A stretch of 64,000 nucleotides of DNA from Io17-Chloro-G2 sp963663135. Its GTDB lineage: Bacteria; Chloroflexota; Dehalococcoidia; Lucifugimonadales; UBA3495. The notes under the pieces were generated by a model that was not told where the DNA came from, searched no databases, and saw nothing but the letters and a program-made list of their open reading frames with translations. A program made the translations under genes and the position numbers. The stretch lies in the NCBI GenBank assembly GCA_963663135.2, contig CAXXRM010000004.1, forward strand, positions 62,001-126,000, in the 5' to 3' direction. Below are positions 1-8,426 of this stretch, piece by piece; the first letter of the stretch is position 1; each line of letters opens with the position of its first letter.

Positions 1-54
1 GCCAACTTCTTTGGGGTTTGAACTGGTAATGGCAATATGCCGAATTTTGCCCAT
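1..54 (-). CDS. Start of a VOC/glyoxalase-like protein (partial, runs off left end)
   Basis: The reverse strand from position 54 opens with ATG and reads MGKIRHIAITSSNPKEVG before leaving the window. A GAGGAGGA ribosome binding site lies about 8 bases upstream (near 63-70). The I-x-H-I-A-I start followed by a short polar turn is typical of the first strand of vicinal oxygen chelate (glyoxalase/bleomycin-resistance) domains, where the His is a metal ligand. Only 18 residues are visible, so the family call is an inference. The gene diverges from the methylmalonyl-CoA mutase operon. Confidence 0.5.
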   Translation of the reverse strand, partial: MGKIRHIAITSSNPKEVG

Positions 55-295
55 AACTCCATCCTCCTCTTGTGATCGTTGGTGTCCCGGCAGACCGGGA
101 TAGCACGTTTTGTTTGGTGAGTATACATTTGAGAGGCTGACTCCGCAATCGGACACAAAATCCGGTTACGGCGATCTTTCAATGTCAGGCACCGCGGGCA
201 CAGCCAGACACTGCGGGGACGTTGTTCCAGCCCGGAATTTGCCGCCATTTGAGCTGCGGGTCCCTATCATCCCTGCCTGGCCCGGCTGTCCGGGT

Positions 296-325
296 TTGAG
301 CGGCCCCGGGAAACAAGGGTACAAT
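296..325 (+). promoter_or_regulatory. Candidate sigma70 promoter for the methylmalonyl-CoA operon
   Basis: TTGAGC at 296-301 and TACAAT at 320-325 are separated by 18 bases. Transcription would start near 332, about 90 bases before the mutase start at 422. The rest of 55-421 shows no convincing gene or known riboswitch. Confidence 0.4.
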
Positions 326-421
326 TAGATTGACTTGATGGACCTGCCGCGGCCCCGGAGCAATGCTACGGGCAGATGGGCATCGGTCCGCACCAGACCG
401 AAACAGCAGACGGAGACAAGT

Positions 422-2083
422 ATGCCCAGCAGCAACCAGGAAGAGTGGGAGGCTCAAACCCTGAATCCCACCGTGAGCCGGTTTCCCCAGCGACAGGACC
501 GGTTTTTTACCGACAGCGGCATTGAGATAGACGCCCTGTATGGACCGGAAGGTTCGGCGGGGCACGACTTTGACTACAACCGTGATCTGGGTTATCCGGG
601 AGAGTACCCCTATACCAGGGGTGTGCAGCCAAATACCTACCGGGGCCGTATCTGGACCATGCGCCAGTATTCCGGATATGCCACCGCCTCTGAAACCAAC
701 CGCAGGTTCCGGTACCTGCTGGACCAGGGCCAAACGGGTCTTTCGGTGGCGTTCGACCTGCCCACGCAGATCGGTTACGACTCGGACCATGAGTTGGCAA
801 GGGGAGAAGTGGGGAAGGTGGGTGTGCCCATCTGCAGCCTGGAGGACATGGAAGCCCTGTTTGAGGGCATCCCCCTGGACCAGGTAAGCACCTCCATGAC
901 CATAAACGCCACCGCGTCTATCCTGCTGTGTCTTTACATCGCGGTCGCCAACCGGAATGGAATACCAACCGGCAAGCTGACCGGAACTATCCAGAACGAC
1001 ATTCTCAAGGAATACATCGCTCGGGGGACCTACGCCTACCCCCCCAGGCCGTCCATGCGCCTGGTGGTGGACGTGTTCAAGTATTGCGCCGAAAACGTGC
1101 CGCGTTGGAACACAATCAGCGTGAGCGGCTATCACATGAGGGAAGCCGGCGCCACCGCGGTGCAGGAACTGGCTTTCACCTTCGCAGATGCCATCGCCTA
1201 CGTTCAGGCGGCGGTGGACGCTGGCCTGCCGGTTGACGAATTCGCGCCCCGACTTTCCTTCTTTTTCGTGGCCCAGAATAACCTGTTCGAAGAGGTGGCG
1301 AAGTTTCGGGCCGCGCGGCGCATGTGGGCCAAGATTATGAAGGAACGCTTCGACGCACGGGACCCGCGGTCGATGACGCTGCGGTTCCACACTCAGACCG
1401 CCGGAGTGGCCCTCACCGCCCAGCAGCCCGACAACAACCTGATCCGGTGCACCATCCAGGCGTTGGCGGGGGTGCTAGGCGGGTCGCAGTCGCTGCACGT
1501 CAATTCCCGCGACGAGGCGCTGGCGTTGCCCACCGAGGAGTCGGTGCAGCTCTCGCTGCGCACCCAGCAGATCATTGCCTATGAAAGCGGGGCAGCCGAC
1601 GTGGTGGACCCTCTGGGGGGGTCTTACTACGTGGAATCCCTGACCAACCGGCTGGAGGCGGAAGCGTTCGAATACCTGCAACGGATCGATGACATGGGCG
1701 GCGCGGTCTTGGCCATCGAGCAAGGCTACCAGGTTATGGAAATCGGTGAGGCCGCTTACCAGCACCGCCGGGAAGTGGAGTCTGGGTCTCGCACTATCGT
1801 GGGCGTCAATCAATACGTGACCGAGGAAGGTCCGGTGGAAGGACTGCTTAGAGTTGATGAGCAGGCCGCGCAAAGCCAGGTTCAACGGTTGCAGAGGTTG
1901 AGGAAGACCCGAGACGGAGACCTGGTCAAGTCAACCCTGTCCCGGTTGGCCGATGTTGCCCGCAGTGAGGCCAATACAGTGCCGGCAATCCTGGAATGTG
2001 TCGAAAGCTACTGCACCCTGGGAGAAATCTGCCAGGTTTTCCGGGATGTGTTCGGCCAGCAGGAGGAGCTAGCCGCGTTCTGA
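422..2083 (+). CDS. Methylmalonyl-CoA mutase, large (catalytic) subunit
   Basis: This is the TIM-barrel subunit of adenosylcobalamin-dependent methylmalonyl-CoA mutase, interconverting (R)-methylmalonyl-CoA and succinyl-CoA. It is 553 residues and lacks the B12-binding domain, which is a separate gene at 3817. Family motifs include FDLPTQIGYDSD, SMTINATA, SVSGYHMREAGA and RFHTQTAG followed by the QALAGVLGG-SLH segment that contacts substrate and cofactor. ATG 422 was preferred to the upstream in-frame start at 335, because GGAGA sits about 6 bases upstream and the extra 29 residues do not look like the family. The operon continues with acyl-CoA dehydrogenase, epimerase and the B12 subunit. 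The product could be an isobutyryl-CoA or related acyl-CoA mutase; the adjacent epimerase favours methylmalonyl-CoA. Confidence 0.93.
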   Translation: MPSSNQEEWEAQTLNPTVSRFPQRQDRFFTDSGIEIDALYGPEGSAGHDFDYNRDLGYPGEYPYTRGVQPNTYRGRIWTMRQYSGYATASETNRRFRYLLDQGQTGLSVAFDLPTQIGYDSDHELARGEVGKVGVPICSLEDMEALFEGIPLDQVSTSMTINATASILLCLYIAVANRNGIPTGKLTGTIQNDILKEYIARGTYAYPPRPSMRLVVDVFKYCAENVPRWNTISVSGYHMREAGATAVQELAFTFADAIAYVQAAVDAGLPVDEFAPRLSFFFVAQNNLFEEVAKFRAARRMWAKIMKERFDARDPRSMTLRFHTQTAGVALTAQQPDNNLIRCTIQALAGVLGGSQSLHVNSRDEALALPTEESVQLSLRTQQIIAYESGAADVVDPLGGSYYVESLTNRLEAEAFEYLQRIDDMGGAVLAIEQGYQVMEIGEAAYQHRREVESGSRTIVGVNQYVTEEGPVEGLLRVDEQAAQSQVQRLQRLRKTRDGDLVKSTLSRLADVARSEANTVPAILECVESYCTLGEICQVFRDVFGQQEELAAF

Positions 2084-2164
2084 TACTATTGTTTTACCCC
2101 GTGAACCGATACTGGAAATAGAAATGCCGCCGAACGAACCGGCGCGCTGAGAGAGGACCGAAAC

Positions 2165-3322
2165 ATGCCAGGGCTAAAGCTAACCGAAGAAGAGAGAATG
2201 TTGCAAAGCACGGTCCGCGAACTGGTTGACCGTGAAATTGCTCCCCGTGCCAGGGAAGTAGACCAAGCCGAGGAGTTTTCCTGGGAGAACTGGAAAGGGA
2301 TGGCCGCGCTGGGGCTTACCGGTATCGGCATACCGGAGAAATACGGCGGCGCCGGGTCGGGCGGTTATCGTCACGTGGCGCTGGTGGCTGAGGAAATTGC
2401 CCGCGGCGACGCGGCCGCCAGCGTAAGCCTGCTCGCCCATCTTTCATTGGGGACCACCACCATCTACCGGTTCGCCAATGAGGAGCAACGGCAACGGTTG
2501 GTGCCCTCGCTGGCTTCGGGCAAAGGGATTGCCGCCTGGGCCCTGACCGAGCCGGGCGGCGGGTCCGATGCGGCCGCTTTGCGCACCACGGCGACCAACC
2601 GCGACGGCACCTATTTCCTCAATGGAAGCAAGATGTTTATCACCAACGCCGACGTTGCGGAATCCATTGTGGTGTTCGCCACTCAGGACCCCAGCCAGGG
2701 CTACCGGGGCATCAGCGCCTTTGTGGTCGACCGCAACGCCCCCGGGCTGCAGGTAAACCCGTTGCACGGGAAGATGGGCATGCGGGGGTCCAGCACCGAT
2801 GAGGTGGTGTTCCAGGATACGCCGGTGCCGGCCCAAAACCTTCTCGGAGAAGAAGGCCGGGGTTTCAACTATGCTATGGAAATCTTAGATTCCAGCCGGA
2901 TAATCATTGCCGCCCAGTGCCTTGGCATCGGCCAATCGGCGCTGGAGGCGGCGATGCGTTACGCCCAGCAAAGGGAGACCTTCGGCAAGCCCATCGCCCA
3001 ACACCAGGCAATCCAGTTCATGCTGGCGGACATGGCTACCGAGGTGCACGCGGCCCGGTTGGCCACCATGCACGCCGCCACTCTGAAGGATGACGGAGAG
3101 CCCTTCCTGGCGGAGGCGTCCATGGCCAAGCTGCTGGCCTCCGAAATGTGCGTCAACGTGTCGTCCAAAGCCATTCAGGTCCACGGTGGGATCGGCTACT
3201 TTCAGGAAACCGGCGTGGAGAGGATCTTCCGGGATGCAAGGGTAACCACCATATACGAAGGCACGTCTGAAATTCAGCGACTGGTCATCGCCCGGCAGGT
3301 GCTGGCGCAATACCCCCTGTGA
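2165..3322 (+). CDS. Acyl-CoA dehydrogenase
   Basis: This 385-residue flavoprotein of the acyl-CoA dehydrogenase superfamily catalyses alpha,beta-dehydrogenation of an acyl-CoA and passes electrons to ETF. The three-part fold is visible: N-terminal helical domain, middle beta domain with WALTEPGGGSDA and the FITNA segment, and C-terminal helices with RETFGKPIAQHQAIQ. The catalytic base is probably Glu365 in IYEGTSEIQ, the position used by short-chain and bacterial butyryl-CoA-type enzymes. GAGAGGA lies just before ATG. Its place between the mutase and epimerase genes suggests branched-chain or odd-chain acyl-CoA oxidation leading to propionyl-CoA. The exact chain length cannot be read from sequence. 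Confidence 0.93.
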   Translation: MPGLKLTEEERMLQSTVRELVDREIAPRAREVDQAEEFSWENWKGMAALGLTGIGIPEKYGGAGSGGYRHVALVAEEIARGDAAASVSLLAHLSLGTTTIYRFANEEQRQRLVPSLASGKGIAAWALTEPGGGSDAAALRTTATNRDGTYFLNGSKMFITNADVAESIVVFATQDPSQGYRGISAFVVDRNAPGLQVNPLHGKMGMRGSSTDEVVFQDTPVPAQNLLGEEGRGFNYAMEILDSSRIIIAAQCLGIGQSALEAAMRYAQQRETFGKPIAQHQAIQFMLADMATEVHAARLATMHAATLKDDGEPFLAEASMAKLLASEMCVNVSSKAIQVHGGIGYFQETGVERIFRDARVTTIYEGTSEIQRLVIARQVLAQYPL

Positions 3323-3403
3323 TGACAGGGCGGAGGACATACCAAGGCCGGGCCATGAATTCCGATGGTTTGTCTCGATGGTTGGTAAGGAGGAAAAGCG
3401 AGG

Positions 3404-3820
3404 GTGACCGAGACCTGCACCGTAAACTACATTGACCACGTGGGCGTAGCCGTGGAGGATATTGATGCCGCGTTGGAGTTCTTCCAGCAGGTGTTCGATA
3501 CGCCTCCGGCGCGGGTGGAAGAACTGGCCGATCAGGGCGTGAAAGCGGCGTTAATCCAGGTGGGGCAGACCCGCCTGGAACTCTTGCAGCCAATTGCGCC
3601 CGATAGCGCCGTGGGGCGGTTTATCCAGAACCGGGGCCAGGGTTTACATCACCTTGCGTTAAACGTCTCCGGCATTCAGGAAAAGCTGGACGTGCTGGAC
3701 CAAAGGGGTTTGCGCCTGGTGGACCGGCAACCCCGGCACGGCCTTTCCGGAAACATCGCCTTTGTGCATCCTTCCTCGGTTTTCGGGGTTCTTACCGAGT
3801 TGGTGGAGAGTTTCCAATGA
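3404..3820 (+). CDS. mce: Methylmalonyl-CoA epimerase
   Basis: This 138-residue vicinal oxygen chelate protein converts (S)- to (R)-methylmalonyl-CoA for the mutase. The family pattern is clear: NYIDHVGVAVEDIDAAL with metal-ligand His12, the GLHHLALNV strand with the second His, and the late TELVE with the Glu ligand. It starts at GTG 3404, with AAGGAGG about 13 bases upstream. Its last four bases overlap the ATG of the B12-binding subunit, indicating translational coupling. Length matches bacterial epimerases. Confidence 0.93.
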   Translation: MTETCTVNYIDHVGVAVEDIDAALEFFQQVFDTPPARVEELADQGVKAALIQVGQTRLELLQPIAPDSAVGRFIQNRGQGLHHLALNVSGIQEKLDVLDQRGLRLVDRQPRHGLSGNIAFVHPSSVFGVLTELVESFQ

Positions 3821-4233
3821 CCCAGCGAAGCAGACCTGCGCGAGTGCTGGTAGCCAAGCCCGGTTTGGACGGCCATGACCGCGGGGCCAAGGTGATAGCC
3901 CGGGCTCTGCGGGACGCCGGCATGGAGGTGATTTACACCGGGATCCGGCAGACACCCCAAATGATTGCCCAGGCGGCGTCACAAGAGGACGTGGACGTGC
4001 TGGGGCTAAGCATCCTTTCGGGGGCGCACATGGAGATACTGCCCGAACTGATGCAACTTCTGGAGCAGCAAGGCATGGCCGACGTGTCCGTGGTGGTGGG
4101 AGGCATCATCCCGGAATCAGACCGTCAACCGTTATTGGACCTCGGTATTGCGGGCGTGTTTGGCCCTGGAACATCCACCCGGGAAATTGTGGAATTCCTT
4201 GAGTCGCTCACCGCGAACAAGACTGAGGCGTGA
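3817..4233 (+). CDS. Methylmalonyl-CoA mutase, cobalamin-binding subunit
   Basis: This 138-residue free-standing B12-binding domain is the partner of the large subunit at 422-2083. The signature DGHDRG lies at residues 18-23, with His20 as the lower axial cobalt ligand. LSGAH and the VVVGG-I segment of the nucleotide-tail pocket follow. Split mutases with the epimerase encoded beside the B12 subunit are known in archaea and several bacterial phyla. ATGA overlap with the epimerase implies coupled translation. The cobalamin-salvage genes at 37-41 kb supply the needed cofactor chemistry. Confidence 0.93.
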   Translation: MTQRSRPARVLVAKPGLDGHDRGAKVIARALRDAGMEVIYTGIRQTPQMIAQAASQEDVDVLGLSILSGAHMEILPELMQLLEQQGMADVSVVVGGIIPESDRQPLLDLGIAGVFGPGTSTREIVEFLESLTANKTEA

Positions 4234-4356
4234 ATGCAGGCCTGCGCTGTCGTTGGATTCACGCCCCGGATTCATGTGTTAGGGTCGGTCCAATTGGGGG
4301 CCGGGACATGACGTGTTGCGCGGCGATGCACCATCCGGGAGCAGGCAAACTATCCC

Positions 4357-4399
4357 GAAGACCTAATGCGGCGGCCCGGAGACCTGATGCGGTGGTAGG
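4357..4399 (+). repeat. Imperfect tandem direct repeat, period about 22 bp
   Basis: GAAGACCTAATGCGGCGG and GGAGACCTGATGCGGTGG lie head to tail immediately before the DUF7309 gene. No function is evident; it may be a recent local duplication. Confidence 0.5.
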
Positions 4400-4402
4400 T
4401 TG

Positions 4403-5426
4403 ATGGCCGAACCAACGGCGCAACAGTGGCTGGACCTATATGGGGCATTCAGAGATTACTGCCAGGCAACCCCATGGGAGGGACTGGACGACACCAACGT
4501 CCTGGTCATTGAGCACCCGGCGGATCAGTATAGGGGCTACTGCGTGGTCATGGGCGGCAGCGGGTTGGAATATGGTCTGGCCGTCTTTATAGGTGAAGAG
4601 GGGTTGGCTGCTTATTGGGCCCTAACGGCGGGACCGGTAGATTCGGAGTCGCTGGCCTCATTGTATGAATTGAACGCCGTGTCGGCCATGCTCGCCGACC
4701 GGGAAGACCTCGAGAACCCGGACCGCGCCACGATTCGGGAGTTAGGCCTGAAATACAGGGGCCGGGGCAGTTGGCCCTTGTTTCGAAGAACCATCCCAGG
4801 TTACGTGCCGTGGTTTCTGGAGGCGGATGAAGCCGTCTTCCTGACCATGGCATTACGTTATGTGATTGACCTGGTCGAAAAAATACCGAGCGGCGAATTT
4901 GCCGGTTGTGCGGCAAGCGGCTTCGACTCGGCGCCGACCCGCGTCTTTCGTAACGGCGAATGGCTGGACCAGTGGGAACCCATTCCCACGGTGCAGCCTC
5001 CAGTGTCTATCCCCGACTACCCGGACTTGGGGCGGCTTCAACAGTTGATTCAGACGAACTCTATTCAAACCACTTCTAAGGGGAGATTGGTCTGGGAGTT
5101 GGGTATTTTCTATAATTGACGACCCTATGCAAGATGGGAGAGGAGAACGGGCCTACTTCCCGGAAATGACGCTTGCTGTGGAGCCGAATAACGGATTAGT
5201 CCTGGCTGTGGAGGTCAATGGTCCTGCACCATCGGCAGTTGAACGCCAGAACACGATTGCCGGCGTACTTGAGAAATCCGACATGTTGCCGGCCGAGATA
5301 ATTGTCGATTCAGTGACTGTGGCCAATCTGGTGGAGACGATCACGCGCCATTTGGGCATCAAGCTCTCTGTGGGCCCAACACCGGCGTTGGACGCAGCGA
5401 AAGAAGAGGTGTTGTGGTTCGCCTAG
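4403..5426 (+). pseudogene. DUF7309/DUF6930 protein broken by a frameshift near 5114
   Basis: Two adjacent frames together make one protein. The first (4403-5119, 238 residues) has the DUF7309-like pattern, including ELGLKYRGRGSWPLFRR and PGYVPWFLEADEA. It stops right after WELGIFY. The second (reading from about 5115 to 5426) continues with DDPMQDGRGERAYFPEM and ends ALDAAKEEVLWFA, matching the DUF6930-like C-terminal domain. Skipping one base at about 5114 joins WELGIFY to IDDPMQDG, as expected for the family. This is either a real one-base insertion or an assembly error. These domains occur in plasmid pRiA4b ORF-3-type proteins of unknown function. Domain names are from memory of the families. 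The start is ATG 4403; TTG 4400 is also possible. Confidence 0.7.
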
Positions 5427-5531
5427 AGGAACGCAACACCACGGTGTTCATACAACCCTATCAAGTGGTGGGAGTCGCTCCTCGGGGCGTTTTAAAACAA
5501 TAACGAGAAACTCTCGCGTCGGGCCACTGCC

Positions 5532-5562
5532 TTGACAATGGGCCGAAGACGGCCTTTATAAT
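5532..5562 (+). promoter_or_regulatory. Consensus promoter hexamers before yceD-rpmF
   Basis: TTGACA at 5532-5537 and TATAAT at 5557-5562 both match consensus exactly, but with a long 19-base spacer. Expected transcription start is near 5569, giving a leader of about 20 bases before the yceD-like start at 5590. Confidence 0.6.
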
Positions 5563-5589
5563 TAGTATGGCTTTCAAACGGCGTGATTT

Positions 5590-6132
5590 ATGCCGCCATT
5601 GCAATTTAACGTTGCACAGTTGTTGCTTGAACCTATCGGCTCCACTCGCGACTTTTCAGCCGAGTTGGACTACATAGAGGCGCAACAAAATCTTCTGAAC
5701 GTCCATGGCGCCCAAGGTTCCGTTCATATGATACGGACCCATAGGGGAATCCTGGTTCAAGCCCTGTTTCACGCTCAGACGTCTCTCAACTGTGGACGGT
5801 GCCTGTCCGATTACATGTGGAATTCTTCTATGGATATCGAGGAAGAGTTTCTTCCCGAGTTCGACCTGCTCACCGGGCGCAGTGTCGACATCGAACCTGA
5901 CGAGGACGCCCTATTCCACATCGACGGCGACCACATTTTGGACCTGACCGAGGCGCTTAGACAGTATGCCATTGCGGGCCAGCCGATGAAGCCCCTATGC
6001 AAAAAGGACTGCTCCGGGCTGTGCCATTCCTGCGGAGTCAACTTGAATCTGGAACGGTGCGCCTGCTCGGGCGACGCCATCGACCCTCGGTGGGGTGCAC
6101 TGGCCTCTTTGACGTTCCACGATGACGATTAA
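5590..6132 (+). CDS. yceD: YceD/DUF177-family 23S rRNA accumulation protein
   Basis: This 180-residue protein precedes rpmF, the conserved neighbour of the DUF177 family. YceD homologues affect 23S rRNA accumulation or ribosome assembly. Visible marks are the CGRCLSDY motif near residue 70, an acidic middle, and a C-terminal cysteine cluster (LCKKDCSGLCHSCGVNLN, then CAC) that could bind zinc. No good Shine-Dalgarno sequence precedes ATG 5590, and the leader from the promoter is short, so translation may be near-leaderless. Confidence 0.85.
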   Translation: MPPLQFNVAQLLLEPIGSTRDFSAELDYIEAQQNLLNVHGAQGSVHMIRTHRGILVQALFHAQTSLNCGRCLSDYMWNSSMDIEEEFLPEFDLLTGRSVDIEPDEDALFHIDGDHILDLTEALRQYAIAGQPMKPLCKKDCSGLCHSCGVNLNLERCACSGDAIDPRWGALASLTFHDDD

Positions 6133-6169
6133 AAATCAAAAATCTCTGAGATCATAAAGGACATTCACT

Positions 6170-6355
6170 ATGGGCGCTTTACCCAAAAAAAAACTAACCA
6201 GGGCGCGCAAAGGCCGGCGGCTCAACTCACTGAAAATGCGGCCCATCCATGCCGCCTTCTGCCCCCGGTGCCGGACGGCAAAGATGCCTCACACGGTATG
6301 CCGGCAGTGCGGGTTTTACCGGGGCCGGTCGGTTCTTGGTGTGGAAGCCCAATAG
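6170..6355 (+). CDS. rpmF: Ribosomal protein bL32
   Basis: This 61-residue basic protein of the large ribosomal subunit starts MGALPKKKLTRARKGRR, as expected for bL32. Zinc-ribbon cysteine pairs lie at residues 31/34 (CPRC) and 44/47 (CRQC), so this is the zinc-binding form. AAGGAC precedes ATG by about 8 bases. It lies 37 bp after yceD and before fabD, the classical yceD-rpmF-fab order. Confidence 0.97.
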   Translation: MGALPKKKLTRARKGRRLNSLKMRPIHAAFCPRCRTAKMPHTVCRQCGFYRGRSVLGVEAQ

Positions 6356-6453
6356 AATCGAAAGAAAATCCAACAGAAATCGGTGTACAAAATATGCTCG
6401 GAGTCCTAAAATGCACCGAAAACCATCCGGGGCATCAATAGCCGGGCCAATGT

Positions 6454-7422
6454 ATGGAGGATCTTACGCAAAATAGATTGTCGGGAAACCGAGCTTACGT
6501 TTTCCCGGGTCAAGGCTCCCAAAGCGTGGGAATGGGGCTTGAACTCTATAACTCCGTTCCTGCCGCCCGGGAGGTTTTTCAAGAGGCTGACGAAAGCCTG
6601 GGGTTCAACCTATCTCGAATCATCTTCCGGGGTCCTGAGGCCGATTTGCGGGACACCGTGAATTCCCAACCCGCTATCATGACCGTCAGCATGGCCTGCT
6701 ATCGGGCATGGGAATCACAGTCAGACCACTCCGGCGGGACTGCAGCCCCGCCGATTTTTGTAGCTGGGCACAGCCTGGGAGAGTACACGTCCATGGTGGT
6801 CGCCGGAGTCACCAGCTTCGCTGAGGGTGTGCGGCTGGTCCGGGAACGGGGCCGGCTAATGCAGCAGGCGTCCGCCAACCGGCCAGGCGGAATGGCCGCG
6901 ATCATCGGCCTTGATGAACGCGCCTTCGAGGATATCTGCGCCGAGACCGGCGTCGAAGTGGCAAACGTCAATTCCGCCGACCAAATAGTTATCAGTGGAG
7001 ACAAGCTGGCGGTGGCCCAGGCCATGGACTTGGCCTCGGCCCGTGGGGCGAAAAAGACCATCGCGCTCCCGGTCAGCGGGGCGTTCCACTCGTCGTCAAT
7101 GCGTTGGGCGCAGGAAGGCCTTCAGGAAGCGGTAGACGCGATCAACTTCAAAGACCCGACGGTCCCAATCGTGGCCAATTGCGATTGCGTACCTTTAACC
7201 GAGGGCAGTCAGGTCCGACAAGAACTGGTGGATGGCCTATGCCGCTGCGTCCAATGGAACAACTCGGTGCGCTACATGGTGGAGTCAGGGGTCTCTGAGT
7301 TCGTGGAATTTGGCTCCGGCAACGTGCTTTCCGGTTTGATACGCCGAATTGACCGCGGTGTTAAAGCCACCTGCGTTTCTAGCCCTGGATCCATTGCTAA
7401 AATGGCTGAAGCTGGCAAGTAA
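6454..7422 (+). CDS. fabD: Malonyl-CoA:ACP transacylase
   Basis: FabD moves malonyl from CoA to acyl carrier protein to start fatty acid elongation. The protein is 322 residues. VFPGQGSQSVGMG lies at the N-terminus, the nucleophile is Ser107 in GHSLGEY, and the catalytic His is His212 in GAFHSSSM. ATG 6454 has no clear ribosome binding site; TTG 6478 is an alternative that would remove eight residues and still retain the whole domain. acpP lies two genes downstream. Confidence 0.95.
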   Translation: MEDLTQNRLSGNRAYVFPGQGSQSVGMGLELYNSVPAAREVFQEADESLGFNLSRIIFRGPEADLRDTVNSQPAIMTVSMACYRAWESQSDHSGGTAAPPIFVAGHSLGEYTSMVVAGVTSFAEGVRLVRERGRLMQQASANRPGGMAAIIGLDERAFEDICAETGVEVANVNSADQIVISGDKLAVAQAMDLASARGAKKTIALPVSGAFHSSSMRWAQEGLQEAVDAINFKDPTVPIVANCDCVPLTEGSQVRQELVDGLCRCVQWNNSVRYMVESGVSEFVEFGSGNVLSGLIRRIDRGVKATCVSSPGSIAKMAEAGK

Positions 7423-7464
7423 CACCTGGATGCGTCGTCCGGTTGGGCGGCGAGAAATTGGCGT

Positions 7465-7929
7465 ATGCCAGAGTTGAAGACAGCCGACCCAAGACGGCAA
7501 GCCCGGATGGCGGTGCTTCAGTCCCTCTTCGCCTTGGACATCAAGGATGTTGACGGGCATTCCTGTCTGGACTGGCTTGCTCAAGAGAACAGCCTCCCGG
7601 AAAAAGCAGCCGACTTTGCCAATTTGCTTCTTGACGGCGTCTGCGGGCGGCGTCCGTCGCTTGATGAGGTGACCCAGCGCTATGCGCCGGCTTGGCCCGT
7701 GTCTCAGCTGGCTTCGGTGGACCGTAATATATTGAGGATTGCCCTGTTCGAACTATTGCATAATCCCGAAACTCCCAGAAAAACAGCAATAAATGAAGCA
7801 GTGGAACTAGCCAAAACCTTTGGCAGTGACAGTTCCGCCAAATTCGTCAATGGGGTGCTGGGTTCAGTCATGTCGGGGCTAGAAACCGGAGAATTAACGG
7901 CGGACGGCGCCGCTCCGGAAGGGGGATAA
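7465..7929 (+). CDS. nusB: Transcription antitermination factor NusB
   Basis: This 154-residue all-helical protein binds boxA RNA with NusE (S10) during rRNA antitermination. Family motifs include PRRQARMAVLQSLFALD at the N-terminus, VDRNILRIALFEL in the middle and INEAVELAKTFG followed by KFVNGVLG near the C-terminus. It lies between fabD and acpP, probably in the same transcript. Confidence 0.95.
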   Translation: MPELKTADPRRQARMAVLQSLFALDIKDVDGHSCLDWLAQENSLPEKAADFANLLLDGVCGRRPSLDEVTQRYAPAWPVSQLASVDRNILRIALFELLHNPETPRKTAINEAVELAKTFGSDSSAKFVNGVLGSVMSGLETGELTADGAAPEGG

Positions 7930-7933
7930 TAGC

Positions 7934-8200
7934 GTGCCCACAGTTTATGATCGCGTAAAAACTATTGTTGTCGACAAGCTTGGGGTTGAGGAATCCGAAG
8001 TGGAAGAAGACTCCTCTTTTGTCGAAAACCTCAAGGCGGATTCACTTGACCTGGTGGAACTTATCATGGCCTTTGAGGAAGAGTTTTCCACCGACGATGC
8101 GCCGGTGGAGATTTCCGACGAGGACGCCGGCAACATTTTCACCGTAAAGGATGCGGTGGTCTTCCTCAAAAACCAGGGCGTCCAAGATACCGATACCTAA
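7934..8200 (+). CDS. acpP: Acyl carrier protein
   Basis: This 88-residue acidic carrier protein of fatty acid synthesis is modified with 4'-phosphopantetheine at Ser37 in ADSLDLVELIMAFEEEF. It starts at GTG 7934, four bases after the nusB stop, with GGGGGAT upstream. It is slightly longer than typical ACPs because of a C-terminal tail. Together with fabD it marks a fatty-acid/ribosome operon. Confidence 0.96.
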   Translation: MPTVYDRVKTIVVDKLGVEESEVEEDSSFVENLKADSLDLVELIMAFEEEFSTDDAPVEISDEDAGNIFTVKDAVVFLKNQGVQDTDT

Positions 8201-8226
8201 AGCCACCGGGACCCGGTTGTTGCCAT

Positions 8227-8249
8227 CCCTCACTCGAGATCAGTGAGGG
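8227..8249 (+). terminator. Perfect 8-bp hairpin after acpP
   Basis: CCCTCACT and AGTGAGGG pair around a 7-base loop (8235-8241). No U-run follows, so it may be a weak or factor-dependent terminator, or an RNA-stabilising hairpin. The rest of the 226-bp gap to 8427 shows no recognised RNA family. Confidence 0.45.
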
Positions 8250-8426
8250 GTCCGATTTACCTTCACGGCAGATTTTCTCAAGCGAAGAACCCTCGGGCGG
8301 CGTTGCGGCCCATCTCGCGGCATCCATACCGGTGATCCCGACGCTTAGGTTCCGCGGGTAGCCGCATTGGCCGGGAGTCCTTCCGAGCCTTGAGGCTCCA
8401 TCGTCTTGAAGGGAGGAAGGGCCTGC

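Noticed and set aside
185..1390. A 401-codon reverse-strand frame opposite the methylmalonyl-CoA mutase gene
   Set aside because: It is antisense to a clear, conserved mutase and has His/Gly/Arg-rich composition typical of shadows in GC-rich genes.
5117..5119. TGA ending the first half of the DUF7309 gene, considered as a possible Sec codon
   Set aside because: The downstream half is in a different frame, so a frameshift explains the break; no UGSC-like or Cys-aligned motif or SECIS-like hairpin is present.
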